Below, piece after piece: positions 23,318 to 34,615 of a stretch of 64,000 nt of DNA; the stretch's first letter is position 1, and every line of letters begins with the position of its first letter. Under the pieces are notes generated by a model, which was not told where the DNA came from, made no database searches, and saw only the letters and a program-made list of their open reading frames with translations. A program made the position numbers and the translations under genes. This DNA is from Paralvinella palmiformis (lineage: Eukaryota > Annelida > Polychaeta > Terebellida > Alvinellidae): NCBI GenBank assembly GCA_025642065.1, contig JAODUP010000548.1, positions 518,501 to 582,500 of the forward strand, read 5' to 3'.

Positions 23318-24853
23318 CTGTAATCCAAATTAGAAGCTATTATATGAAGAAAGCTACGAAGTGCACGTGCGCCCACGCGCGCACAGACCCACACAGATGG
23401 TTAAAAGGCTACTTTTTGCGTGATTGCATAGGGTTATTATAGTTATAGCTATATGGGGGCCACGTGGAGCGATTTTAGGAATAATTGATGGGTGATGGGG
23501 TTTGAGCAATAGAAAAATTATGGATGGTGGGTAGACTAGAAAACCAATAATTATTGTTGGTCGGTTTTGTGCAAATCTATGTATGGTGGTGGGTGGGTGT
23601 CAAGAAATTGAACACCGTGTATACTTTAATTTTATCGTTTTAATTTTCTCAATATCATAGTGAGCGGTAGTAACACCCGACGTTTGTGGAATATATGTTT
23701 GTGGTATGATAAAGTCTATGAAATAATTTGAGACTTCCCACTGTGAACACTCCTTTAATTAAGTATACACTTGAGGGATGAATGTAGACGTTTATCTAAG
23801 TTCATAAGAATTTATTATCTCGGGATTAACGGCATCTACGTGATGAATATGATCGTGTGAACACAATACTATTGTTTTGTTGTCCACAGTGAAGTCTGAT
23901 GTAAAAAGATTTAGTATCTCCCAAGATGAATTTGATTCCTGAGTGTCTGAATCTAATGGCATCAAGACCACAGTGTTTTACCTATTCAGGGCTTTTAATC
24001 TGATTTTTTTTAGCCACATAGTCCACTTGGATGCTGCATACTATCATAAAGTATCCGAGGGGGGAACTATAATGCCCAATGCTGAAATAGGCAATTCCTC
24101 CAGGGGAAAATATATCATTATACTTCGGTTTGTAGGCATACAACAAATCAACAACCAAAACACAATCTACGATGAATATTATCACAAATGCATACTTCCA
24201 ACAAGCTAACAGATCATACACATAAAATATATTTATTAGCAAACTTGCATAAGTGTATTAATCTGATTTTTTAAATTATGACTAACTTCGTATATGGCAT
24301 ACAAAATGAGATAAAACGGGAACATTTCATATACATAGGCCATATTTATCGGGGAAAATTAGTGCGAGCAAAATTTTAAATTATGGGTGGTTGGGTATAA
24401 TAAAAATTAAAAAGTTGGGTGGTCTAGGAAAATAATTAAAATGTGAGTGATTGGGGTGGGGTCTAAAAAAGGGCCTCCCACCACCCATGCAATTATTTAT
24501 AGAAAAGCCCTTAGCTGAATCTGGATTTCATTTTATCTTGCTGAGAGTTACTGCTGAGAGACTGCTCCACAATGGACGTAGTTAATCCAGTAATTATATC
24601 TATGTCAAAAACCATCCCCACCACTACCACCACCACCACCACCCCCACCACTACCAGCATCACCACTCCCACCACAACTACCATAACTCATTAACAACAA
24701 CATCAACAACAACAACACACTCAACTACTTAATAATGATGATAATAATAATATGAAAAAGATATTATAATAACAGAGAATGCGTTTCTATTTATAGATCA
24801 TGAAACGAAAGAACCCCCCCCGCCCCGCCCCGCCCAAACAAAAATCAACAGAC

Positions 24854-24931
24854 CTAATTCACAATTTATACCCGTATAACGTTCACGACATCCACAACTA
24901 TATCCGCTCAATACAAAAACTTCCTGCTCTC
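24854..24931 (-). CDS. EGF-like exon (C-terminal half of the module)
   Basis: A 78-nt exon between CTCACAG and GTCTGT, phase 1-1. It encodes a short linker then GYSCGCRERYTGINCE, the last three cysteines of an EGF repeat. Using the first of two possible AG acceptors gives an open frame that continues from the exon at 25206-25301; the second gives a stop. Sequence immediately upstream in the intron resembles part of the SINE-B body. Confidence 0.7.
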
Positions 24932-25094
24932 CTGTGAGTGATGGGGAAGGTGTTTTAAATAGTCTCTCAATGGAAGAGACCAAACCGGAAGTAAGTGTTC
25001 CGGTCTTCGTATGTCTCATGCATTTCATGATTACATACGATCTATAATGACTAGATCATGAAATGATAGAATCCCCCCTCCATCTGGGTCAGAG

Positions 25095-25155
25095 ATTGAT
25101 TTACAATACTACTACTACTACTACTACTACTACTAATAATAATAATAATAATTAA
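25095..25155. repeat. (ACT)n and (AAT)n trinucleotide tract
   Basis: Simple repeat inside an intron of the EGF gene. Confidence 0.9.
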
Positions 25156-25205
25156 AGTGACAGTAATTTATACAAATGATCATAAAACCGTGTCGTAGTA
25201 CCTAC

Positions 25206-25301
25206 CATAAACATTATCTGTCCGGTCACATCTAAATCCACTCATCTGACGGGTACAAACTGCACCGTTCTCACAAGGATTCGAATCACAGGGGTCCGAT
25301 T
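25206..25301 (-). CDS. EGF-like exon (N-terminal half of the module)
   Basis: A 96-nt exon between ATCCCAG and a GTAGGT donor, phase 1-1. It encodes SDPCDSNPCENGAVC, the opening of an EGF repeat, and one additional cysteine (FRC) before the module continues in the next exon. Symmetric phase-1 exons are the hallmark of shuffled extracellular modules. Confidence 0.7.
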
Positions 25302-26093
25302 CTGGGATTTGATTTCAAAAATAATTGTAAAATGCTGATTACATGGAAGGCTATACAGAATACGTTTAGATTTCTACAGAAAACAGCCTGATGACAGAAA
25401 TGATCTCGTGGTGAGGCCTCACAATTTCTATATATTTCTATATAGGAGAGTGTGGAGTAGGGTCGGGTGAACATTCAGTTGTAACGGGGATAGGGAATAA
25501 TACAGTTTATAATCGGGCGAATAGTTGAACATTGGTTGAACATTAGTTTCTATTTCTATTCTAATTCGGTTTAATTTCGGTTTACTTTCGGTTTAAAAGG
25601 AAATTAAACTTTTCTATAGTCCAATAGAAACAGGCGTCATCGATCAAGATATTAAATCTTTGACAAATGTCAGCCATAAAATGTAGGCTGGCATCTTTTA
25701 AAAGCTGTCAGTCCTGACCGATGTTACTATTCCAGATACTTTACTCTTAAAAGTGTTAGGATTCCGAATAATAACTCAAGTTTCATTTAATATATTGAGT
25801 CGTTTCTACGTAGCATACAAATCATATCGTATAAAGCGAAACCGCAGATGTTCTTTCTCTTTGCCGAAGATTCTGTGAAATAAGTGGCTAATATGCTTTG
25901 ATTAAAATCGGTCCTATATCCAACGACCAGAAGTTTGCTTAATATGCACAAAGATATCGTCTACCATCTCATAATCAACAACTGATAGAAAGGAGAACTG
26001 CTGAAAATATTTCTTACTGTCCAAATGCACAAATTATTTGGCATTGCCTATTTTTAGTTGATCTAACCAACATATCAAAATGTGATTAATTCA

Positions 26094-26260
26094 GGACCGC
26101 CTTAACGCATGGGCCCAATGGGCACTTGCCCGGGGGCCCCACACACATAGGGGCCCCACGAGGATAGGGACCTATGCTAATGTTTGTATGTTAAGCACAC
26201 TTAAGTAACCCTACTGGGCTGTCTTAGGACATGGGCACGCCGGGCAGTTACATTGCCGAG
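26094..26260. mobile_element. hAT-like terminal fragment (MITE remnant)
   Basis: Begins CAGGACCGCCTTAACGCATG and contains a GC-rich palindromic block (GGGCCCAATGGGCACTTGCC...), then a partly repeated motif about 125 bp on (GTCTTAGGACATGGGCACGC). This CAGG..GCCTTAA.GCATGGGC end resembles dispersed hAT terminal sequences. No matching second end was found, so it is a fragment. Confidence 0.45.
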
Positions 26261-27186
26261 AAGAAAAACTGAAAAATTAGCATTTCCTATAGGCAATATA
26301 AGTCGAATTTTCCTATCGTCAATATGTCAAGAATGGTGAAGTCTCAAACCAAAATAAACTGGTGTCCAATAGGTAAAAAGACCGGAGCAAAAATAATTGT
26401 GTCGAAGCTATTAATGAAATGATTAATATTAATTTCAAATAGATTTGTATTCGTATTCCTGAAATTGGAAATTTACATTGCACATTATTCGCCTTTTGAT
26501 TGGTACATCTCACAATGGAAATTGGGTATTAGCCTGTCAAAAGAAAAAAGACCCTGATCTAATACACATTATTCAGTTAGCTGTAATCCTCTTTAAACAT
26601 GCGCTTCTGCTGTTGCTAATGACTAACAAGCTTATTCATTCCAAAAGGAACATAGTGCTGCATGTAGTACATAACAACATTTTGTTCATTTAGTACACAA
26701 CAGTTGCGGATTGATGGTACTAATAATATGTCAAAATTAATAGTACTGGTAATCGTTACAAATTTCATGTTATAGTAATAACAATATATGAAAAACAACA
26801 ACTATCTAATATCATAGTGATAGAAGATAAACAACAACAACCATATCATAGTTATTTATTTATTAAAGCTCATCTATAACTTGCAAAATAATGATAGAAG
26901 TGGAAATGAGATTATTACTTAAATCGTACTATCTATATGACATTACTAAAAGAGCCTCTAATAGTAAGGGTAATATATTTATTTTTCTTCTGATTGCACA
27001 AATAATATTAGTAGTAAGACATAAATGTAATAATAGTATTATCGAAGACGTTTCAATGTTGTAATAGAGATAATGGCCATTTTGAAGTGAGAGGAGACCT
27101 TTGGCGGATTCAATTCGTTCATCTTTAATAAAGCTCACTTCTATTTTAAGATACGGCCGAACAATGATACCTATGATTGCCATCAG

Positions 27187-27530
27187 TTATCTGGTGCATA
27201 CATCAATCTGTTTCAAGCTCATGGCGGCCATCAATTCCGTACGTGGGCAGTAGTACACTGGCTGAGCACTGGCATTGTTCCAATTCCAAACATAGAATCT
27301 CTTGTCATCTATACGATAACCAACATGGATTAGTCGTTCCGATAAATCAATACGATCCCTGCGGCTTCTCTGGTTAACATCTTGGAGCAACACATCGAAC
27401 AATATCATATTGCGCAGTTCCGGATCATCCCCTGATTACAGGACGTCCGGCTACTGCGGACTTGTAAAACGCCATCTGCTTAGAGTTAGAGATTGCTGCC
27501 CATTTCGGGTGTCTAGTAAACTGCAAGAAC
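27187..27530 (-). CDS. Exon(s) of the PAN/EGF gene, unknown extracellular fold, with frameshift
   Basis: A strong acceptor (TTTCCTCAG, right edge 27530) starts an exon that joins in frame (phase 2) to 27998-28140 and encodes FLQFTRHPKWAAIS and FYKSAVAGRPVIRG before TGA. In the next frame the sequence stays open from about 27432 to TAA 27187 and encodes DDPELRNMILFDVLL and HVGYRIDDKRFYVWNW. A single extra base in the CCCC run 27429-27432 would explain the switch. A GTACGG donor after YYCP would leave phase 1 and connect to the EGF exon at 25301. The fold is not recognised with certainty; a divergent C-type-lectin-like domain is one option. It could also be a decayed exon. Confidence 0.45.
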
Positions 27531-27997
27531 CTGAGGAAACAAAATCCGACAATTATTTTATTGGTACGAATTCATTATTATATGACCTGGATACTACTTT
27601 AAATCTCAATCATGGATCTGGCTAATGGAACAAAATACATTCCGAATGATATCAGATTTTAGTTTCTAAAGTCCACAACAACTTCGTTAAAATTTAGTCG
27701 AGTTGAGAGTTCGTATTTTCGTGATTAAAAAGAACGCATATATTAATATTCGCAGAAATCTATTAGTCTGGTTCACATAACCAGATCATCACTAACAGGT
27801 TAAGTTGGGCTGCACATTTTATAGAAATTCACACACTATGAAAAAGGAAGACAAAAGCTTGAAGTACTGGTTACATTCATTAATCCATTGAGACACTGGT
27901 GGTAATAAATATGTCAAAAATAGCTATGAACACACAACTCTAAGCAGTTCAATTAAAGTCAAGGAGACAACTGACACACATAGTAACTGGTACTCAC

Positions 27998-28140
27998 TTG
28001 TTCAGAATAAGGTGTTTGTCTACGATCAATTCCTTCCCGGTATCAGCCAAGTTGATCATCGTGCAGTGATGAGACCATGATGGCAGATACTTTGTGGAAT
28101 TAACAATGGTAGAGTACTCTTCGTCCGATGAAATTACTTT
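27998..28140 (-). CDS. Candidate exon of the PAN/EGF gene
   Basis: Open frame ending at an excellent donor (AACAA, GTGAGT). It encodes STKYLPSWSHHC and LADTGKELIVDKHLILNK and joins in frame, phase 2, to the exon starting at 27530. The right border is uncertain because no pyrimidine-rich acceptor precedes it, and an in-frame TGA lies just upstream. Extracellular role is inferred from its place between a signal-peptide exon and EGF exons. Confidence 0.45.
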
Positions 28141-28837
28141 ATGTTTTTTTTTCTTTCAAATTTCGGATCTATTTGAAGCATTTTCAATTTAATATTTAAT
28201 CCATATTTAGTTCTTGAGTATCAACCGAAATATTTCTGATGCGATCCTGATGAATTCAATTTAGGATAATATGGTTTAAAACACGATTAAATTGCTTCAT
28301 CCAAATTCACTATTTCCTTTTAATTTACTTTCTCTAATTTATTTTATTCAGCCGCGATTTAAGGAGAATCGTATTTAAAAATATATTTAGGAAAAAAATT
28401 GGATTAATGGTGACATGTTTTGGGACAGATCATGCAGAGTAAGTAAAATAGGCAACTGATAGTTTTATTTATCGCCTTTGTAAAGTAAGTGATTTCTGAA
28501 GAATATTCCATTATCTTAATGTGTGTGTGTGTTTGTGTGCGTGCATGTGTGTGCGCGAGCGTGTGTGTCTAAAACAGTTTCTACTGGAAATCGGTGAAAA
28601 AATTGGTCTTATGAGGTATTTGACCCTCCAGCAAATATCACAAGGCATATTATGCTGCGGTTAAGATGTTCCCTTTTCTGTGCGTGGAGACTGTATGTTT
28701 CCAGGTCCATGCGTTCTAAGAAAAGTTGATCTAGAGCTGTATATTCCGTGCACTATTTGCGTCTTTGGAGGCACGCCGTTTAGATGTTTGGCCTGGTTAT
28801 CCAGCATTTAAATGACTGTAGCAGGCACAGTATGCTC

Positions 28838-29650
28838 TTAAAGCATTATAAGTACTCCTGACTCAGGAATAGAAACACTGCATCGCATCTCGAGCGGTGG
28901 CATTGGACACAGCTCGCGCTTGTCTTGTCTTGTTGAAGTTTGGGGTAGGAACCCCTGGCTGTCGCCTATTGGGCACAGCCACCTGGTGTTGGCTACTGTT
29001 GTTGTGATGAATGGCGTACTATGCAATGTTTGGCATGGTGGAACCTCAGTTTAGTATAGAAGTCAATTTCGGAGGAGAAAAAAACCTTACCAGTTGCCTG
29101 GTTGGACTAAAACCTCCTCCTACTATAATGTCGCGGCCGGGAACCTCCGGCCTCCCGAACAGCACGGATTATGGGTACGGGGGGCCCAAGCTCTTATCCA
29201 CTAGTCCATAGGGGCGGTCTGATCTGTCCTTGGTATGTGTAGGGATCTTTCTGGAGAAGTGGAGTTATGATGTCTGGTAGAAATGTTGATTTCCTTATGA
29301 GCAACGCCGCTAGGTGGCGGTCTGGAAGTTTGTGGTCTTCCGGGCGGAGATGACCTTTAAGTGATCTTCGGTGCTTCGGGTAGGCTGGGCAGTTCAGCAG
29401 ATAATGTACCGGATCGTACACTTGTTGACAGTGCCGGCATAGTGTTTCGGGTGACGGGCCGGTGAAGTTTCTTGTGTATACCCAGAAACGCAGTCTTCTG
29501 AGCTGGGTATCGACCAATCTGTTGTTAAGGATATTATGGCCAACTACAGTGGTCTTCTGGTACCAATCCTTTGATGCCGATGTGTAGTCTGTGTTCAGCT
29601 CGCGCGGTTGGTGTGTTTTATATAACAAGTCTACTTGTATATATAATTCA
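28838..29650 (-). mobile_element. 3' end of a non-LTR retrotransposon (5'-truncated)
   Basis: The minus-strand frame 29628-29194 (144 codons, open further up to about 29650) is the C-terminal tail of a LINE ORF2. It carries QLRRLRFWVYTRNFTGPSP and the zinc-finger-like LCRHCQQVYDPVHYLLNCP (CxxC...HxxxxC). This arrangement follows the RNase H or linker region in such elements. About 350 bp of presumptive 3' UTR continues to about 28838. The reverse transcriptase part is missing. It sits within an intron of the PAN/EGF gene on the same strand. Confidence 0.7.
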
Positions 29651-30049
29651 CCTTGGTTGTATGTGGGAATAGAATTATCTTTCCTAGGTCCAGTTATGTC
29701 CAGTTTGTACTATGACATTCAAGATTAGCTCTAATCTGCTTGTCATAAATAACATTTAAGAACTACAATAGTTAGAATAGCATAAATTAGGTCAGGTTTG
29801 AAAATAATTCAAACAGTACGGAAGCTATGATGCGCTAATACGGTCTGCTTCAGCGCAGATGTCAGTCTTTTAATAGCAATTAAGCTAAATAGTTTTAATA
29901 GTAGTCGCTTCGTGACGCCTGCCCGTTGTAAAAACTGATCTTTGAAGACGGTAACAATTGGGTTATATAGTTTATATAGTATTGCTTTGAAGAAAGATAC
30001 AGCAATTGAAAATAGCTATAAATAGGGCTGCTTAGATAATTAATCTAAA

Positions 30050-30415
30050 GTGAGCTCCGGTGGCCTAGCGGTTAAGCACTCGGCACTTGGTGCCAACGGT
30101 CGCAGGTTCGAACCCCGTAAGAGGTCGAAACTTTTCCAGGGATTAATTTCTCGGCTCACTACATCGTGGGTGGATGACCACGTTAAATGGCGCTGCCGTC
30201 TCCACTGAATTATTTAAAATAAAGGGGGACGTTAAAAACCCGCTGAGGACGTAAAACACTCTGGCAGTGACCACCCTCAGGGTATTTCGGCTCCATCTTT
30301 CCGTATTGCTCCCCTGTGAGTGGTGGGGGAGGAGGTTTCTCAACCACTCCAACATAGAGGCTGTGCTGATTAAGCGACAGCCTGGGGATTCTCCCCGAAC
30401 GACAAAACCTAAACC
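30050..30415 (+). mobile_element. SINE-B copy 2 (tRNA-derived)
   Basis: A-box TGGCCTAGCGG (30061-30071) and B-box GGTTCGAACCC (30105-30115), body like 20466-20782 but with an extra segment after the head (about 30136-30190) and a longer 3' end. A perfect 11-bp target duplication ATTAATCTAAA is at 30039-30049 and 30416-30426. It lies in the first large intron of the PAN/EGF gene, in opposite orientation. Confidence 0.93.
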
Positions 30416-31294
30416 ATTAATCTAAACATTCTCACTACTGCCGTGATCTGACTTGGACGTGACCTGACCCAAACTCCACGGCTGTAGGTGATTCGTATTT
30501 TGATTTTGCTTGGCGGCTTAGGGACTGGTGAGACATTACACATGTATCAGCAAGAAAAGTCGCCACTCTGGATTCAGTCCTCTGAAGAAACGTCCAGAGT
30601 TTGAATTCACGGTTCGAGATTCTCTGTGCCTGTGCCTTATTATAGGTTTCTGTTTTGTTACACATCTATAAACCATATCGAGATCTTTATGAATATCGAT
30701 GGACATTTTGGTTAAATATGAAGTCATTTTCTTCATAATAAAGCCTTTTCATAATGTCCTACAATTCATATATACCTTTAATAACCTAAAATACGTATAC
30801 ACTCCTCTCAACTTCAGCACTGTATTGTTTGACATATTTGGTTTATTTTCACCTTACACCAGCAATATATAAAACGTCTTTCTCGCCACAATCAAACACC
30901 AATTTGTTTTGAATAAGTTCGAGATAGCATATTAATGTGTATCACATCATAGACAAAGCCTTTGAATTCGAAAGACAAATGTAGTATTTATGAAGAGAAG
31001 CAATAATCGCGAAAGGGTAGGAAGTTAGTTTTTTTCGATTGCTTGGTGAAACTTTTTATGCCCGAGAATGTGGATTATTGACAATATGCTTCTATCCGCT
31101 AATTAGAAACAGCGTAGAATTAGACATAGATTTATCTTAATATATTTGTTTAAACCGATGAATTAGTAAATCAGTAATTATGTTGGGAGAACACAGATAC
31201 CGAAAACATGGATGTGCTTAAAAACAACGAACCAAATAAGTAATTACATAGAAAGAATTATTAACGATAAATATAAATAAATACTCATCTTTAC

Positions 31295-31585
31295 TACTGA
31301 AAAACACCTCTTGCCGGGAATTATCTCCACTAATGATGGATTTATCGCTCCGATGTACTCACAGCTGTAGATCCCTCGACGGATGGGTATCATATTGGCA
31401 GCCAGACATCCCATTTCGTTATCCAGACATCTCCTCTTACACTCAGTGATACTGGTCACTATACTGAACCCCGTGATACCAAATGCATCGAGTTTGACGA
31501 CGAGGTCCCGGTAAACGGTAAACGTCGGCGAAGCCATCAACAGAGTTGACAGATAAGAAAAATAGAAGATCACCCCCTTCTTCAT
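31295..31585 (-). CDS. First exon: signal peptide plus PAN/apple-like domain
   Basis: ATG 31585 opens a hydrophobic signal peptide (residues 1 to about 22, VIFYFSYLSTLLMASP), so the product is secreted or membrane bound. A cysteine-rich stretch follows with ECKRRCLDNEMGCLAANMI and IYSCEYIG, similar to PAN/apple modules, which bind proteins or sugars. The exon ends at a GTAAAG donor after KRCFSV. A TATA-like GATAAATAG lies about 55 bp upstream. The next recognised exons on the same strand are at 28.1, 27.5 and 25.3 kb, giving a likely order of signal peptide, PAN, unknown domain and EGF repeats. The link between these exons is inferred from order, strand and phase. Confidence 0.65.
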
Positions 31586-32040
31586 GATCCTTCTGTCGAG
31601 AGATCAGTAAGATGACGGTTGATCCACCGACAAACTAATACTATTTATCACCCAATTTGATTAGAATGGCGGCAATCGATCTGTAGTAGTAATACTTCCT
31701 GGAACGAATGCGTGTGTGAGTGATTGAGTGAGATCATATCGGTTAACCAGATATCAGTAAAACAAGGTTCATATGGTATGATGACTGATAATTTTCGGTT
31801 GTTCTGATATCGGAATGGTAAAAGGATTAGCGCTAGAAATATCCGGTTTGTGGTTTCAAATCTAAAGCATACCTCTTTCTGGGGGATGTTTCACCAAAAG
31901 TCGCACCACCGTCGATGTTGAATGAGCCGGTTCGCTTGGCAATCTGCCAACTTGCGACACGCAAGGGAACACTGGTGCAATCATAAACACCAAACCCAGA
32001 CCCCTTACTGATGATTAAAAGCACTAATATCTAACACTGT

Positions 32041-32318
32041 TGACGTCATGTTGACGTCATGCTCTGATAAATGCCGCAACTCACCGATTAATAATTGAGT
32101 GGATAGTAACTAGCTTCAAACAATCTTTACTCGATGCCCTGTCCCCCATATCTCGCGGTATGAGATTATTAGGGATATCAACGGTCGGAGGGAGACATTC
32201 ATCTGTTTCATGTGTTTAAGTGTCTATTGGTGAAAAAAACTAGCTAAATAATTCAAGCTAAAACCAAAGATCAATAACACGCGCACGCTCGCAAGCACGC
32301 ACACACGCACGCACACAC

Positions 32319-32349
<31 letters not shown>

Positions 32350-32479
32350 TTAATACTCTGATTTACGTCAAATCAGCCTACGTCATATTTGCCTTAACGC
32401 CATTTTTCTAGAGTAAATTTCAGGTCAGTGAACGTTATTATGTCCAATATTACGTCACTTAGTTAAACCACCTACGTCA
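32041..32479. promoter_or_regulatory. CRE/ATF-like motif cluster upstream of the PAN/EGF gene
   Basis: Two perfect TGACGTCA palindromes 11 bp apart (32041-32048, 32052-32059) are followed by TACGTCA at 32364-32370, 32379-32385, 32451-32457 and 32473-32479. They lie 0.45-0.9 kb upstream of the ATG at 31585. TGACGTCA binds CREB/ATF bZIP factors; control of this gene is inferred. A CA-rich microsatellite (32281-32349) separates the pair from the rest. Confidence 0.5.
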
Positions 32480-32954
32480 TAATAAAAACCTAAAATAAAT
32501 AAATCAGTAATATAAGAAGCTAAAAACTATTTGTAATACAATAAAAAATATTAAAAAAAACAACATACGAAAATGTATATGCCATAAAACGTTAACACTG
32601 AAAGCCATTTTTAAGTCATTACTTCCGGTTTACGACAAAACCCGGGTTTACGTCGGGGCTTTTGGTGGATCACGCAACATACAATGATAATTTACCATTA
32701 CTGATTGATTAACCCACCGATACGCAATCATTTATTACGATCTCTATTGCTATCGCGTGATCAATCACAATCGTCACACGCCCAGACACAAGATTATTTC
32801 TTCGCCTGTGGTTATCTCATAGCCACTCACAATAGTCTGTGGCTAATTACTGATACCTATATATGTGTCAACTTTATTTAAAGTTAATAATGAGTTAATC
32901 TGATTTGTAAAGTGAAACCTGCGACAATGAGAGAAGTCGTATTTCTTAATCTGT

Positions 32955-33617
32955 TTAAAAGCATTCTTGACACAAGAATCACTTGTAACTGTAGTCATTG
33001 TCTTTGTTACATCTCGTATAGACTATTGTAACTCCCTGTCATACGGCATATCTGATTATAACATTAATCGCCTTCGGCGAATCCAGAATAGTGCAGCTCG
33101 CATTGTAACAAATACTAGAAAATACGATCATATCACCCCAATTCTTTAAAAACTACATTGGCTACATGTTAGACAGCGTATCCATTTTAAGATTCTGTTA
33201 ATAACTAATAAATATATTAATGGTATGGCGCCAGAATACCTGTGTGAACTGGTTTCCATTAGAAAGTCATCTCGAAAACTCAGGTCATCCAGTCAGACAC
33301 AATGCAGGTGCCAGTGTCTCGGCTCAAGTCATATGGTGATTGTGCGTTTAGTGTTGCAGCTCTCACTTTGTGGAATAGGTTGCCGGCAAATATTAGAAAT
33401 GCGTCGTCTCTTGGAAATTTTAAGTCTCTTCTAAAAACACACCTATTTAAGGTCGCTTTCACAGATAAATAATTATTATCTTTTAAATCATTACAGAGTT
33501 TTTAGAAACATTATTTGGGGTATTATTATATTACATATTATTTGTACAGGGCCTTTGAATGGCTCCTGCTAGTAAGGGTGCTTTATTAAATATACATTAT
33601 TATTATTATTATTATTA
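32955..33617 (+). mobile_element. L2/CR1-type LINE 3' end, copy 1
   Basis: ORF2 C-terminus (FVTSRIDYCNSLSYGI, NRLRRIQNSAARIVT, YDHITPIL, HWLHVRQRIHFKIL) followed by a 3' UTR ending in a (TTA)n tail at 33593-33617. The frame has a stop before KLHWLH and shifts by one base near 33300, after which LTLWNRLPANIRNASSLGNF is read in another frame. Truncated at the 5' end. Three relatives lie at 33700, 35554 and 55868. Confidence 0.85.
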
Positions 33618-33699
33618 ATCTGGTCGATATTATCGAGATTTGTCAGTCATTTTGACGATAGCAATTTAGATATGATGAGCCTTAACACGAGTGACCCCC

Positions 33700-33860
33700 C
33701 TCAAGCCGAGTTAGAAACACTCGTAACTGTAGTCCATGCCTTTGTTACATCTCGTATAGACTATTGTAACTGTCTGTTTTATATACATGTGGCATATCTG
33801 ATGACAACATCAATCGCCTTCAGCGAACTCGGAATAGTGCAGCTCGCATAGCGACAAATG
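33700..33860 (+). mobile_element. L2/CR1-type LINE fragment, copy 2
   Basis: Starts in the same region as copy 1 (FVTSRIDYCNCL) and includes the RIQNSAARI-like segment at nucleotide level, then ends about 160 bp on, next to GCGCGCCCGCGCCCG. No 3' tail. Confidence 0.75.
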
Positions 33861-33943
33861 TGTATGCGCACGCGCGCCCGCGCCCGTCAATCAACCGTAG
33901 TGTATGCATCCAGTTTCGTTTAAATTATTCAATTCTAGACTCG

Positions 33944-34049
33944 GAGCACCTTCGTGGTCTAACTGGTAGCGTGTTGGAAGTGCACAAATGTAGCCGTAAG
34001 ACATTAATCATCATCACCATCATCATCATCATCATCATCATTCATCATC
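33944..34049 (+). mobile_element. SINE-A copy 3, internally deleted
   Basis: Plus orientation. The tRNA-like head with A-box (TGGTCTAACTGGTAGCG) runs directly into the end of the body (GTGCACAAATGTAGCCGTAAGACATTAATC, split here as seen near 33980-34010) and the (ATC)n tail, so B-box and most of the body are missing. The other four copies are in minus orientation. Confidence 0.75.
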
Positions 34050-34329
34050 ATCAGCAGCTTGTTGGTAGAATCGACTTTTAGGAAACGACCACAACAACTC
34101 GGCTACGGACATTTACTGTTGTTGTGATAATGAGGTGAATGTTGTCGAGAAATCATAAATTCACTTATCCGATTACATCTGATTAGATAACAATCTCAGG
34201 ATCTTATGGTCTAATGCTCTCCTCATCTTTATATTCTCCTTCGAACGGAGAGTGAGATCCGGATGTTCTACTATCTTCTTCACTTCTGTGTGATACTGGC
34301 CTGTCGTTTATGGTCATGTACGGTTTTAA

Positions 34330-34615
34330 CAACAAAACAGCAATAACAATAACAATAGCATTAACAGCAACAATAATAACAACAATAACAACAATAACAA
34401 TAACAACGACAACAACAACAACCACTACAACAACAATAATAATAACAACAATAATAACAACAATACCAATAACAATAACAACAACAATAATAACAACAAT
34501 AACAACAATAACAACTACAATAATAACAACAATACCAATAACAATAACAACAACAATAATAACAACAACAACAACAACAACTACAATAACAACAACAATA
34601 AATATCATTCATAAT
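34330..34615. repeat. (AAC/AAT)n imperfect trinucleotide array
   Basis: About 285 bp of mixed AAC and AAT with occasional CCA or ACG. Long frames on both strands (Thr/Ile or Val/Cys runs) are artefacts of period 3. Confidence 0.95.

Noticed and set aside
29150..29215. GGGGGGCCCAAGCTC...ACTAGTC resembling a cloning polylinker
   Set aside because: Order and spacing of sites do not match a known polylinker and it lies inside the LINE 3' UTR.
30061..30130. Possible tRNA gene from good A and B boxes
   Set aside because: It is the head of SINE-B with flanking target duplications, and the 3' half does not close an acceptor stem.
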